From Cyanobacteria bacterium RUI128 (GTDB lineage: Bacteria > Cyanobacteriota > Vampirovibrionia > Gastranaerophilales > Gastranaerophilaceae), in NCBI GenBank assembly GCA_024695725.1, contig JAILHQ010000002.1, positions 1 through 11,232 on the forward strand: 11,232 bases of DNA. The letters are read 5' to 3'. Below are positions 1 through 7,190 of this stretch, in pieces. The notes below the pieces were generated by a model. The model worked only from the letters and a program-made list of their open reading frames with translations. It had not been told where the DNA came from and ran no database searches. Both the position numbers and the translations under genes were made by a program. How positions within the stretch are numbered: position 1 is the stretch's first letter; every line of letters begins with the position of its first letter.

Positions 1-1241
1 AACTCGTCATAATTTTTCACCTGATAAACACAATCAAGATGGTCATACAGTGAAACCCCTGCCAATATAACAGGCTTGCCCCAATATGTAGCTTCAACCC
101 CCATTGTTGAGCAAAATACCAAAGTTTTATCACACGCATCCATTAATGCGTATGTATCAACCTCATCTGTCGGAGGAATTATTGTCATACATTTTGGATT
201 TGTGTCTGCAATTTCCCTGATTTCTTTTATTTGTGTCGTATTCAAATGAGAAAGATGTGGATGAACCCTTAAATAAAAATGTTTGGTATTATCATTTTCA
301 TATTTTTTTATTATTTCCCTCAAAATATTGTTATCATTTGAATCTATTGGATTTTTATACTCATCAAATATTGTTACTTCATCAAGTGATGTATTATATA
401 TAACTATATTCTCTTTTGACGGATCAAAGTCTGCAGGCAATAACCCCTCCTGCTGATTTTTAGTAAAGGAACGCCAGTTCTTCTCTACCCTGTTCCTTCT
501 GTTTTCTGCCCAGTCTTTAACTATTTTTTCTTTTTTCGAAAAATCTGATTCACTGTCCCAGGTTTCCTGAATTTCTTTTTGGGTAACACCAAAATCATGA
601 ATATACGCATTCTTTCTCAGCGAATATCTTGTATAATCAGCACCTGATTCGTATATATAGAAATCAATCTTGTGTTTCTTAGCAAAAGCAACACCCGTAT
701 TAAATTCATAATAACGTCCGTTGAACAAATATATTTCATCAATTTTTATTTTTTTTATCAGTTCTTCAAGATTTTTGAGAATAATATATGAATTTCTCAG
801 TAATTTATGAATCATAAACATATGGTCTTCAGGGTTATACTCATAATCACGTGTATATGTCATTACTGTGGATGCAACACCAAAGCCGACGTTCATATCA
901 TCTATGCAGAAATGCTTTATTTCATCAATTGTCTTAAACTGAGGAAACTCAGGCACATCATAAGGTTTAAGAACAAACCTGTTTTTGGGAGGAACCTTCA
1001 TCATTTTCATCCCCTCACGGTACCCTCTTTTGCACTTTTTGCAGTAATTCCATTCAAGATTAAAGATTTGCTTTCTCACATGATTACAGCAATATTTGTC
1101 AAAAATACCGTCACAGGTAATTGAATAAATCTCATCACCATTTTTTATACATTTGTCCATAAGTTCAAGGCTTGTTTCAAAAAATGGGTGTTTTGAACAG
1201 TCAAAATTCAAAAATAAAATCTTCTTTACTTTTTTATGCAT
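1..1241 (-). CDS. Capsule-synthesis-like glycan enzyme (3' end cut off by window)
   Basis: About 413 codons are visible from ATG at 1241; the C-terminus lies beyond position 1. A GGGGA stretch sits just upstream as a weak ribosome site. The visible part looks like a GT-B-fold protein of the capsule synthesis (KpsS-like) or CDP-glycerol glycerophosphotransferase kind. Supporting this are RVHPH at about residues 325-329, matching the conserved basic-HP motif of these enzymes, and STMGVEATYWGKPVI starting at about 378, matching the nucleotide-donor-binding 'S-x-x-G-x-E ... GKPV' motif. The N-terminus carries a cysteine group (C43, C51, C52, C67, C70) around a CDG motif, a pattern I associate with some polysaccharide-cluster proteins but cannot assign a role. 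No signal peptide or membrane segment is seen. It follows the phosphonate/LicD genes, so it may build or modify the same glycan. The exact reaction is not known; the family call is moderately sure. Confidence 0.6.
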   Translation of the reverse strand, partial: MHKKVKKILFLNFDCSKHPFFETSLELMDKCIKNGDEIYSITCDGIFDKYCCNHVRKQIFNLEWNYCKKCKRGYREGMKMMKVPPKNRFVLKPYDVPEFPQFKTIDEIKHFCIDDMNVGFGVASTVMTYTRDYEYNPEDHMFMIHKLLRNSYIILKNLEELIKKIKIDEIYLFNGRYYEFNTGVAFAKKHKIDFYIYESGADYTRYSLRKNAYIHDFGVTQKEIQETWDSESDFSKKEKIVKDWAENRRNRVEKNWRSFTKNQQEGLLPADFDPSKENIVIYNTSLDEVTIFDEYKNPIDSNDNNILREIIKKYENDNTKHFYLRVHPHLSHLNTTQIKEIREIADTNPKCMTIIPPTDEVDTYALMDACDKTLVFCSTMGVEATYWGKPVILAGVSLYDHLDCVYQVKNYDE

Positions 1242-1262
1242 AATTATCCCCAATGACAATAT

Positions 1263-1296
1263 AAAAAATACAACCTTTTCTTTAAAATGTTGTATT
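1263..1296 (-). terminator. AT-rich hairpin with T-run, terminator or attenuator
   Basis: Arms AATACAAC (1267-1274) and GTTGTATT (1289-1296) pair perfectly, followed inward by one mismatch and a TTTT/AAAA pairing around a four-base loop. Read on the minus strand, the hairpin runs straight into a run of six T. This looks like an intrinsic terminator, although the stem is weak because it has few G-C pairs. It lies behind the second LicD gene, yet only about 21 nt remain between the T-run and the start codon of the next gene at 1241, too little room for a separate promoter. It may therefore act within the leader of that gene. Confidence 0.5.
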
Positions 1297-1316
1297 AATT
1301 TTAGCATAAACATATA

Positions 1317-1346
1317 ATTATAGCGAAAACTTGATGTATATATTAA
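1317..1346 (-). promoter_or_regulatory. Possible promoter for the capsule-like gene
   Basis: On the minus strand a perfect TATAAT (1317-1322) is preceded at 18 bp by TTAATA (1341-1346), four of six matches to TTGACA. It lies in the 146-nt gap behind the second LicD gene. Transcription would begin near 1310 and pass through the hairpin at 1263-1296 before reaching the start at 1241. The region is very AT-rich, so a chance match is quite possible. Confidence 0.35.
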
Positions 1347-1387
1347 AAACACACGAATAAGAAGTAATATTTACCCCCCACCAAACA

Positions 1388-2458
1388 TTACTGATGTTTT
1401 GCAAAACTTACATCAACAGGTATCTTTTTATAAAAATTATAAATCGTTTTCAGATATTCGTCCGGGTTGTTCGGAGCATAGAACTCTGTATCTTCAAACT
1501 GCATTTTTTTCAGTGGGAAAATATCCGATTTTCTTCTTATACCCTTCATTGTATAGAAATAAAAATCAAAATTATCTATCCCTGCCTGTATTGAGTTGCT
1601 CTCTTTGACAATATCTTCGTTCTTTTCTATTTCCCTGTTATAAAACTCAAACTTTTCACCGAAGGTTTCATACTTAACTACTTCATTCTTTATTGAGTCT
1701 ACATAGTTTTGCAGGGTTATTATATTGTGATTATCGTTATAATAATCAAGCGCAAAGAAATCGCAGTTCAGAATGCGCCCGCCAGACTTTTTGAAACATT
1801 TCATTGATGTTGCACGTCTGAGGCAAACAATTTTATCAGGATTCTTCTGTAATTGCTCTTCAATTCTGCGTACAAAATGATAGTCGGACCAATCAGCAGT
1901 ATCAACCCAGACATATTTACCATTACCTGAACTTTCAAAATACTTCTGAAGTTTCTGATAATCTTCCCTCATAAGTGAGAAGTCAACATCATCATCCCAC
2001 GGAATAAATCCTTTATGACGTACAGCCCCTAATAAAGTCCCGTCATCCATAAACGGTTTAAGACCGGTATTTTTCTCAACATCATCCAATATCTCTTTGC
2101 AAAAATCTAACTCTGCAAGCTGTATTTCTCTAATCTTGCCTGTTGCTTTTGGCAGTTCAAATACGTTTACCCCCTTAACAATAGCACCCATTTTTTCCAG
2201 ATCCTTAAGGTACATCTTAGGTGACGGCTTTGATATTTTACTCTTCTTTTCAAACTCTTTTATCGTTTCAGATATATCCTGAGAAATACAAGGCTTGAGA
2301 TAATTCAGAAAAGATACAAAATCTCTGTAATATTCCCCTCTTGCATGACTGCTCTTAAAGAACAAAAATCGTTTTGTGAAAATTCTGTTTTTATCAATTG
2401 ATTTTGAAAAAAATATGTTTGATTTTCTTTTAATATCAGCATTATCTGTTAAATTCAT
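1388..2458 (-). CDS. LicD-family transferase B, possible phosphonate transferase
   Basis: This 356-residue protein belongs to the LicD family, nucleotidyltransferase-fold enzymes named after the factor that moves phosphocholine from CDP-choline to cell-surface glycans. The family signature is clear: ATGKIREIQ at about 105-113, DDGTLLGAVRHKG at 138-150 and IPWDDDVD at 152-159, with the Asp cluster (D155-D157, D159) the likely metal-binding site. The first 100 residues have no recognised domain and are lysine-rich; no signal peptide or membrane helix is seen, so it is probably cytoplasmic. Its ATG follows the TAA of the decarboxylase-reductase gene with no spacer, and its GGAG ribosome site is made from that gene's last codons, so translation is likely coupled. 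From context I infer it may use a CMP-activated phosphonate as donor. A phosphocholine or other phospho-group donor is the alternative. Confidence 0.88.
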   Translation of the reverse strand: MNLTDNADIKRKSNIFFSKSIDKNRIFTKRFLFFKSSHARGEYYRDFVSFLNYLKPCISQDISETIKEFEKKSKISKPSPKMYLKDLEKMGAIVKGVNVFELPKATGKIREIQLAELDFCKEILDDVEKNTGLKPFMDDGTLLGAVRHKGFIPWDDDVDFSLMREDYQKLQKYFESSGNGKYVWVDTADWSDYHFVRRIEEQLQKNPDKIVCLRRATSMKCFKKSGGRILNCDFFALDYYNDNHNIITLQNYVDSIKNEVVKYETFGEKFEFYNREIEKNEDIVKESNSIQAGIDNFDFYFYTMKGIRRKSDIFPLKKMQFEDTEFYAPNNPDEYLKTIYNFYKKIPVDVSFAKHQ

Positions 2459-4591
2459 TTACTTCTCCAATACAACTTTTTTGAAAAAAGATTTTATATC
2501 CTCTTTTGATAACTGAACAGGGTTGTTTGAAAGTCTTTCAACGTTCACATTATCAACAATTGAATCAATATCAGTAATATTTAGTTTATCAAAATCAGAT
2601 TCTAATTCAATATCAGAGAACAATTTACCAAAATAAGCAAACGGATCTGATGTAACCATATCCTTAAGTTCATTAAACTTACCTGATTTCAGATTTATGT
2701 CAAACAACTGAGCTATTGTAAGAGCGACAGCGTGACCGTGAGGAATACCGTAATCTGACGTAATTTTGTAAGAAATTGCATGAGATGCGGTTGTTCTGGA
2801 TATGTTTATAGCCATGCCTGCCAAATGTGATGCGAGCGACATTTTTTCCGCTGTTTCACTGTCATTTGAATTAACATAGTCAACAATATTGTCTTTGCAT
2901 AACTCTATTGCACGAGTAGCATACTCTCTGCTTTCTGGAGTTGCTTTGACTGCCCAGAAGCTTTCTATTGCCTGACAATATGCATCCATTGCCGTACTTG
3001 CTTTCAGGTACTTAGGATTATTTTCACAGAACCTGCTGTCAACAATTGCATAATCAGGCAGAATTGATCTTTCATCAAGCGATGTTTTAACCCCGCCAAC
3101 ATACAGAACCGCAAATTGGGTAGATTCTGCACCTGTACCGCACGTAGTCGGAATTGCAGCTAATTTTAAATTTACCCCTGAATAATATCTGTACGCTTTT
3201 GCGAAATCAATAACACTTCCGCCCCCGACTGCTAATATCATATCGTACTTAGTTCCGAGCTTTTTCAGTGCAATATCTACTTCCTCTTTTTTAGGGTTTG
3301 TAGAAAAATCACTGTAATAAGTAACCTTAACACCCTTAAGCTGAGGTTCGATAAATAATTTTACAGACTCAAATGATTTTTTACCCCTGAAAACAAGCAC
3401 TTTTTTTGCAGAGTTTTCACTCAGAACTTTTGATAAATTTTCTATCGCGCCTTTATGACAAAACTCAACCTGATTAAGGTTTTCCATAAACAACTTCTTG
3501 TTTTCCCAAGGTTTTTCTTTTGGTCTTCCCAAATCCGCCCTTGCACCGCATTTTACTTTTATTTCAAGTAGTGCAGTTCCTTCATAGTTAATAAATTTAG
3601 GCAGAACCTTTAAAAGTTCTTTCTTTGAACCTACACTCCACGCTTTTTTATAACCCGAGTTCAGAGTAAGTTCTTTTACATTAACCCCTGTTGAGCCGAT
3701 TGTAGTAGGCTGAGAACCGACAGAATCGTGAGCCTCATTGTTAAACACAATGTGCTTAAAGTTCTTTAAACCTTTTGAAGCATTAACGACCAGTGCACCT
3801 GTGTGCATAAGCAAAGCGCCGTCACCGTCGAAACAATATATTTTTCTGTCAGGCTTATCAAGAGCTATACCCAGTGCAATAGAACTTGAATGTCCCATTG
3901 AACCGACTGTCAGGAAGTCCTGTTTGTGTCCCTGACCGAGTCTTTCTCTTGTTTCATAAACTTCTCTTGAAATATGACCTGTTGTCGAAACAATAACATC
4001 CGCACTTGTAAGTGATTTTAATACTGTTTCAATAGCATCTTCACGTCCTAATTCGTAAGGAGTTTTTGTCTTATTTATAAGTTTGTAATCATCGAACAGA
4101 CCTTTTCTGACAATAAATGCAAACGGGCATTTTGTTTCTTTCATATAGGCAAACGCATTTTCTATCAAAGGTTTAGCCTCTTCAAAACTTTCAGGTAATA
4201 TTTCATATTTTATCCCCATAACCTCTAAGAGATTATTGGTAACTTTCCCCTGCTTAACGTGCTGAGGCTCATCCTTTTTACCCGGTTCCCCGCGCCATCC
4301 GATAAGCATCATAAGAGGAATATTATAAACTTCTTCATCTGTCAGCGATAAGAGCGGATTTACACAGTTACCTATCCCGGAATTTTGCATATAGACAAGA
4401 GCCGGCCTGCCTGTTGCAAGGTAGTGTCCCGATGCAAGTGCTATTGCATTACCTTCGTTAGCTGTAATTGTGTGATTTTTTGCGTTATCTGTAACATAGG
4501 CACAAAAGTTCTTGAGCAAACTGTCAGGCACTCCGCAAAAACAATCAACTCCGTTATCTTCCAATATTTTATAAAAATCTTCTACTTTCAT
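2459..4591 (-). CDS. Phosphonopyruvate decarboxylase - phosphonoacetaldehyde reductase fusion
   Basis: A 710-residue fusion. Residues 1-375 match phosphonopyruvate decarboxylase (AepY/Ppd type), a thiamine-diphosphate enzyme making phosphonoacetaldehyde and CO2: GVPDSLL near 20, the conserved Glu in ANEGNA (E46), and the cofactor motif starting GDG (256-258) and ending NN (284-285), followed by EAHDSVGSQPT. Residues 376-710 are an iron-type (group III) alcohol dehydrogenase: VGGGSVIDFAK at 455-465 for NAD(P), PTTCGTGAES at 481-490, and metal-site residues D536, H604 and H618 (IPHGHAVAL). The usual second metal ligand His is Gln (Q540). The expected reaction is reduction of phosphonoacetaldehyde to 2-hydroxyethylphosphonate, a role known for this dehydrogenase subgroup. 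Fusion would hand the reactive aldehyde directly to the reductase. An AGAGGA ribosome site precedes the ATG. The decarboxylase call is firm; the reductase substrate follows from the fusion. Confidence 0.92.
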   Translation of the reverse strand: MKVEDFYKILEDNGVDCFCGVPDSLLKNFCAYVTDNAKNHTITANEGNAIALASGHYLATGRPALVYMQNSGIGNCVNPLLSLTDEEVYNIPLMMLIGWRGEPGKKDEPQHVKQGKVTNNLLEVMGIKYEILPESFEEAKPLIENAFAYMKETKCPFAFIVRKGLFDDYKLINKTKTPYELGREDAIETVLKSLTSADVIVSTTGHISREVYETRERLGQGHKQDFLTVGSMGHSSSIALGIALDKPDRKIYCFDGDGALLMHTGALVVNASKGLKNFKHIVFNNEAHDSVGSQPTTIGSTGVNVKELTLNSGYKKAWSVGSKKELLKVLPKFINYEGTALLEIKVKCGARADLGRPKEKPWENKKLFMENLNQVEFCHKGAIENLSKVLSENSAKKVLVFRGKKSFESVKLFIEPQLKGVKVTYYSDFSTNPKKEEVDIALKKLGTKYDMILAVGGGSVIDFAKAYRYYSGVNLKLAAIPTTCGTGAESTQFAVLYVGGVKTSLDERSILPDYAIVDSRFCENNPKYLKASTAMDAYCQAIESFWAVKATPESREYATRAIELCKDNIVDYVNSNDSETAEKMSLASHLAGMAINISRTTASHAISYKITSDYGIPHGHAVALTIAQLFDINLKSGKFNELKDMVTSDPFAYFGKLFSDIELESDFDKLNITDIDSIVDNVNVERLSNNPVQLSKEDIKSFFKKVVLEK

Positions 4592-4734
4592 AATTTTCCT
4601 CTTTTATTATTTGTGCGTAAAGCATTACACCTTACTATTCTATTTTTTTGTTGGGTGCCCAACCTGCATTTCAATTCTCATTGTCCTACAGCCTTAATGC
4701 CCTGGTGCCTTTTATTATATTTACCCCTTTATTC
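4592..4734 (-). other. 143-nt intergenic gap inside the phosphonate cassette
   Basis: This gap is far longer than the 0-3 nt junctions elsewhere in the cassette. On the minus strand it holds a TATAAT at 4714-4719 with no convincing -35 box, a short inverted repeat at 4650-4663, and a possible 13-codon open frame beginning ATGAGAATTGAA with a poor ribosome site. I see no terminator for the mutase gene. The gap may allow separate control of the two enzymes or be remnant sequence. Confidence 0.4.
4650..4663. repeat. Short inverted repeat GTTGGG-TG-CCCAAC
   Basis: Two perfect six-base arms (4650-4655 and 4658-4663) face each other across two bases, in a region otherwise rich in A and T. It could be an operator-like site. 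On the minus strand a run of A, not T, follows, so it is not a terminator for the genes here. Confidence 0.4.
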
Positions 4735-6054
4735 TTATTTTGCACCCGGGATAAGAGTAATGACGTCTTTTATCTTCATACAATACTCATCTGATGCTTC
4801 TTTACATCTGTGATTTCTGAGTATGGTTTCCGCAGTTGTAACCATTGCAGGATAAGCTGCTCTGAGAAGATGGTTTGCATAAATAACAACGTTGATATTG
4901 TTTTCAGCAAGTTCTTCTTCTGTTACCTGATTGTATGAAGACGGAACAACTACTAACGGTTTTCTGTTAGGTAATTCATTGTAACGTCTAGCGAATTCTT
5001 TAATTTCAGTAAATTCTTTTTGACGTGAGTGAATCATAATACCGTCAGCACCTGCTTCTAAGTAGGTTTTAGCACGTTCAATTGCATCATCCATACCCTG
5101 TTCGAGAATAAGAGATTCAATTCTTGCAAAAATCATAAAGTATGGTGTAACCTGAGCCTGTTTACCTGCTCTGATTTTTTCAGCAAATGCATCTTTATCG
5201 TCCTGAGTCTGCTCAACTTCTGTTCCGAATAAAGAATTCTTCTTCAAACCTGTTTTATCTTCGATAATAATAGCTGAAACGCCTTCACGTTCAAGTGCTC
5301 TAACCGTAAACACAAAGTGTTCGGAAGGGCCGCCGTTATCGCCGTCATAGATAATAGGTTTTGTTGTAACATCTAAAATATCCTGCATACCCTGTAATCT
5401 TGTAGTTGTATCAAGATATCCGATATCAGGTTTACCTTTTGCTGCGGACTGGGTTAAAGAAGAAATCCAGATTCCGTCAAATTCATCCATTTTACCGTTA
5501 TTGTCAACGTATGTGTTTTCAACAATAAGCCCTGAAAGACCGTTGTGAGCTTCACAAATACGGACAATGTCTTTATTTTCGATAAGTCTTTTAAGTCTTC
5601 TGCATCTAATTTCAGGTGTTGTACCGATTTCCTTCAGCACCTTGTTTAACTGAGTAGAAGAAATACCCTGAGTATAAGGGATATCGATAACCTTACCGCC
5701 CCACTCAGACATTACATCGATAATGTGTTGTCTTGTAGAAGCCTGAATACCTGTTTTCCAGTCATCACCGTGTAATACGTAATCAGGTTTAATCTTAAGC
5801 AGATTTGGAACGTAGTCAAGTGTTTCCTGTGGTATAACAGAAGTAACACCTTTAACGTTTTCTACAACAACTTTTCTTTGCTCCCAACTCATATATGGAA
5901 GTCTTTTGTAGCTTGCAATAGCTTTATCAGTAAGCAAACCAACAATAAGTTCTCCCCCGCCTTTTTCGTCAAGAAGTTTTCTTGCCTGTTCTATAATGTT
6001 TAAATGACCAGGGTGCAACAAATCAGCACTCATACCGATATAAATCTTTGTCAT
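4735..6054 (-). CDS. Cytidylyltransferase - phosphoenolpyruvate mutase fusion
   Basis: A 439-residue two-domain protein. Residues 1-145 are a cytidylyltransferase-like domain of the TagD/RfaE type: HPGH at 14-17 and ISST at 131-134 are the nucleotide-binding motifs. Residues 150-439 are phosphoenolpyruvate mutase, the entry enzyme of nearly all phosphonate pathways, which turns PEP into phosphonopyruvate by forming the C-P bond. Its hallmarks are YDGDNGG at 236-242 (Mg-binding Asp) and [10 protein letters not shown] at 265-274, the EDK-x5-NS signature that separates the mutase from isocitrate lyase-type relatives. Mutases of about 430 residues with such an N-terminal domain are, to my knowledge, a recurring architecture. 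The N-terminal domain is the natural candidate for making the CMP-phosphonate. The gene starts 3 nt after the stop of the first LicD gene. The mutase call is very sure; the substrate of the cytidylyltransferase domain is inferred. Confidence 0.95.
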   Translation of the reverse strand: MTKIYIGMSADLLHPGHLNIIEQARKLLDEKGGGELIVGLLTDKAIASYKRLPYMSWEQRKVVVENVKGVTSVIPQETLDYVPNLLKIKPDYVLHGDDWKTGIQASTRQHIIDVMSEWGGKVIDIPYTQGISSTQLNKVLKEIGTTPEIRCRRLKRLIENKDIVRICEAHNGLSGLIVENTYVDNNGKMDEFDGIWISSLTQSAAKGKPDIGYLDTTTRLQGMQDILDVTTKPIIYDGDNGGPSEHFVFTVRALEREGVSAIIIEDKTGLKKNSLFGTEVEQTQDDKDAFAEKIRAGKQAQVTPYFMIFARIESLILEQGMDDAIERAKTYLEAGADGIMIHSRQKEFTEIKEFARRYNELPNRKPLVVVPSSYNQVTEEELAENNINVVIYANHLLRAAYPAMVTTAETILRNHRCKEASDEYCMKIKDVITLIPGAK

Positions 6055-6066
6055 AATTTACTCCTT
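6055..6066 (-). promoter_or_regulatory. Ribosome site built from the upstream gene's last codons
   Basis: On the minus strand AAGGAG (6061-6066) is both the last two codons (Lys-Glu) of the LicD gene and a perfect Shine-Dalgarno sequence for the mutase gene; it is followed by TAA, ATT and the ATG at 6054. This fixes the mutase start and points to coupled translation. Confidence 0.8.
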
Positions 6067-6993
6067 ATTTATTATTTCCCTAATTTTACTTATTTCGCTG
6101 TCATTGAGGGTTATCAATGCGGTATGTCCTACCCCGATTTTTTCGGGATATGCCATATAGTTCCCGTACAGACTGGTTAGAAAACTATCCGTATTATTTG
6201 GACATTTGACCGTTACACCCTCAAAATCTATATCCTTCAACGGATATATAGTATCGTATGCGTAGAACCAATTTCTCGGGAACCCGCAAAATTCAAGACC
6301 TCTGACGACATAGTCTTTGTCTTCGGAAGCTCCGAGTACATTTCTTCTGAGCTCTTTATATGCATTTATGAGAGCCTCGGTTGACGCATTTTTATATTCT
6401 TTTTTCAGTTTTTTGCAAAGCTTTTTTATGTCAGACGTTTTTGATACGGGATCTTTATCTAAAACATCTTTTGAACAATAATCGAAAGGGAAGATATCAA
6501 CAAAAGCATACTCTGTCTTTTTATGCTTAATCTTTATGATTAGACTGCTGTTTTTATCCCTGTAATATTCGGCATAAATATCTTTGTTTGATGTTTGAGA
6601 GTTGAAAACATCAATTATTTTTTCGTAGTCATCACGAAGCATTCCCACATCAATATCATCATCCCACGGAATATAGCCTTTATGTCTTATTGCACCGAGA
6701 GTTGAACCGTAATCAATCCAGTATTCAAGATTATTCTTTTTACAGACGAAATCAAATTCCTTTAATAACTCAAGATTTGCCATCTGAATATCTCTCAACT
6801 GACCCGTAGCATGGGGAACTTCGGTTATCGGGATATTATTCTTTTTGTAATAAAAAACAGGGCTGTTTTTCTTCTTTTGGGCATATTCTGATTTGGGGAA
6901 CTTTATCTTAAGCCCAAAAACACGCAGGATATGGTGTGTTTCGCCATAATCTTTTATTGAAAAAATGTTTTGAAGGAACTCCCCGATTTTCAT
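6058..6993 (-). CDS. LicD-family transferase A, possible phosphonate transferase
   Basis: A 311-residue LicD-family protein and the first gene of the phosphonate cassette. Signature motifs: ATGQLRDIQ at 62-70, DYGSTLGAIRHKG at 94-106 and IPWDDDID at 108-115, with D111-D113 and D115 as the likely metal-binding acidic cluster. It shares the core with LicD protein B but has a shorter N-terminus containing ILRVFGLKIKFPK (22-34), a basic-hydrophobic stretch like those often found at the front of glycan-modifying enzymes, which might touch the membrane. No signal peptide is visible. The ATG is preceded by AAAGGA at good spacing. LicD proteins attach phospho-groups from CDP donors to sugars or polyols; beside a mutase carrying its own cytidylyltransferase domain, a CMP-phosphonate donor is a reasonable inference. 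Two different LicD copies could attach the group to two positions or two glycans. Confidence 0.9.
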   Translation of the reverse strand: MKIGEFLQNIFSIKDYGETHHILRVFGLKIKFPKSEYAQKKKNSPVFYYKKNNIPITEVPHATGQLRDIQMANLELLKEFDFVCKKNNLEYWIDYGSTLGAIRHKGYIPWDDDIDVGMLRDDYEKIIDVFNSQTSNKDIYAEYYRDKNSSLIIKIKHKKTEYAFVDIFPFDYCSKDVLDKDPVSKTSDIKKLCKKLKKEYKNASTEALINAYKELRRNVLGASEDKDYVVRGLEFCGFPRNWFYAYDTIYPLKDIDFEGVTVKCPNNTDSFLTSLYGNYMAYPEKIGVGHTALITLNDSEISKIREIINKE

Positions 6994-7018
6994 TAATATC
7001 CTTTAACAACATCTAAAT

Positions 7019-7047
7019 ATTATACACAAACGTATAAATATATTTAT
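7019..7047 (-). promoter_or_regulatory. Possible promoter of the phosphonate cassette
   Basis: A perfect TATAAT (7019-7024, minus strand) sits about 25 nt upstream of the first LicD start. The -35 region is weak: TATAAA at 18 bp or TTATAA at 19 bp, inside a 16-bp A/T palindrome. The hairpin terminator at 7146-7169 isolates this gene from the hydrogenase, so some promoter must lie in the 150 nt between; this is the best candidate, in very AT-rich sequence. Confidence 0.4.
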
Positions 7048-7048
7048 A
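7033..7048. repeat. 16-bp perfect A/T palindrome
   Basis: TATAAATATATTTATA reads the same on both strands and overlaps the expected -35 region of the candidate cassette promoter. It could be a regulator site, but all-A/T palindromes arise easily in such DNA. Confidence 0.35.
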
Positions 7049-7134
7049 ACTAAACATTACCTACTAAGAATAGCATAAACAAAGAATTTTATACACTCAT
7101 GTTAAGAAAAATTTAATAATATACGCACACGTAC

Positions 7135-7169
7135 AATTAAGACAAACAGCACACCATAAGGTGTGCTGT
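7135..7169 (-). terminator. Intrinsic terminator behind the hydrogenase gene
   Basis: A perfect 10-bp stem (ACAGCACACC at 7146-7155, GGTGTGCTGT at 7160-7169) closes a four-base loop. On the minus strand it is followed by TTGTCTTAATT, a moderately T-rich tail. It begins 21 nt after the hydrogenase stop. On the plus strand no T-run follows, so it works for the minus strand only. It separates the hydrogenase from the phosphonate cassette. Confidence 0.65.
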
Positions 7170-7190
7170 GAGCTGTCAACCGGTAAATCT

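Noticed and set aside
807..1124. Plus-strand 105-codon frame opposite the capsule-like gene
   Set aside because: It overlaps a minus-strand frame with conserved motifs and shows no domain of its own.
2459..4591. Two genes wrongly merged by a frameshift or missing stop
   Set aside because: The frame is open throughout, the linker near 370-380 is smooth, there is no internal start with a ribosome site that I can see, and both domains are complete.
4650..4663. GTTGGG/CCCAAC hairpin as a terminator of the mutase gene
   Set aside because: Loop of two bases and, on the minus strand, a run of A rather than T follows.
4385..4813. 142-codon plus-strand open frame spanning the mutase-decarboxylase gap
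   Set aside because: Most of it lies opposite two clearly conserved enzymes; the product is Cys/Phe-rich without a recognisable domain.
1388..6993. Aminoethylphosphonate as the end product
   Set aside because: No aminotransferase domain is found in the window and the decarboxylase is fused to a reductase; an aminotransferase outside the window cannot be excluded.
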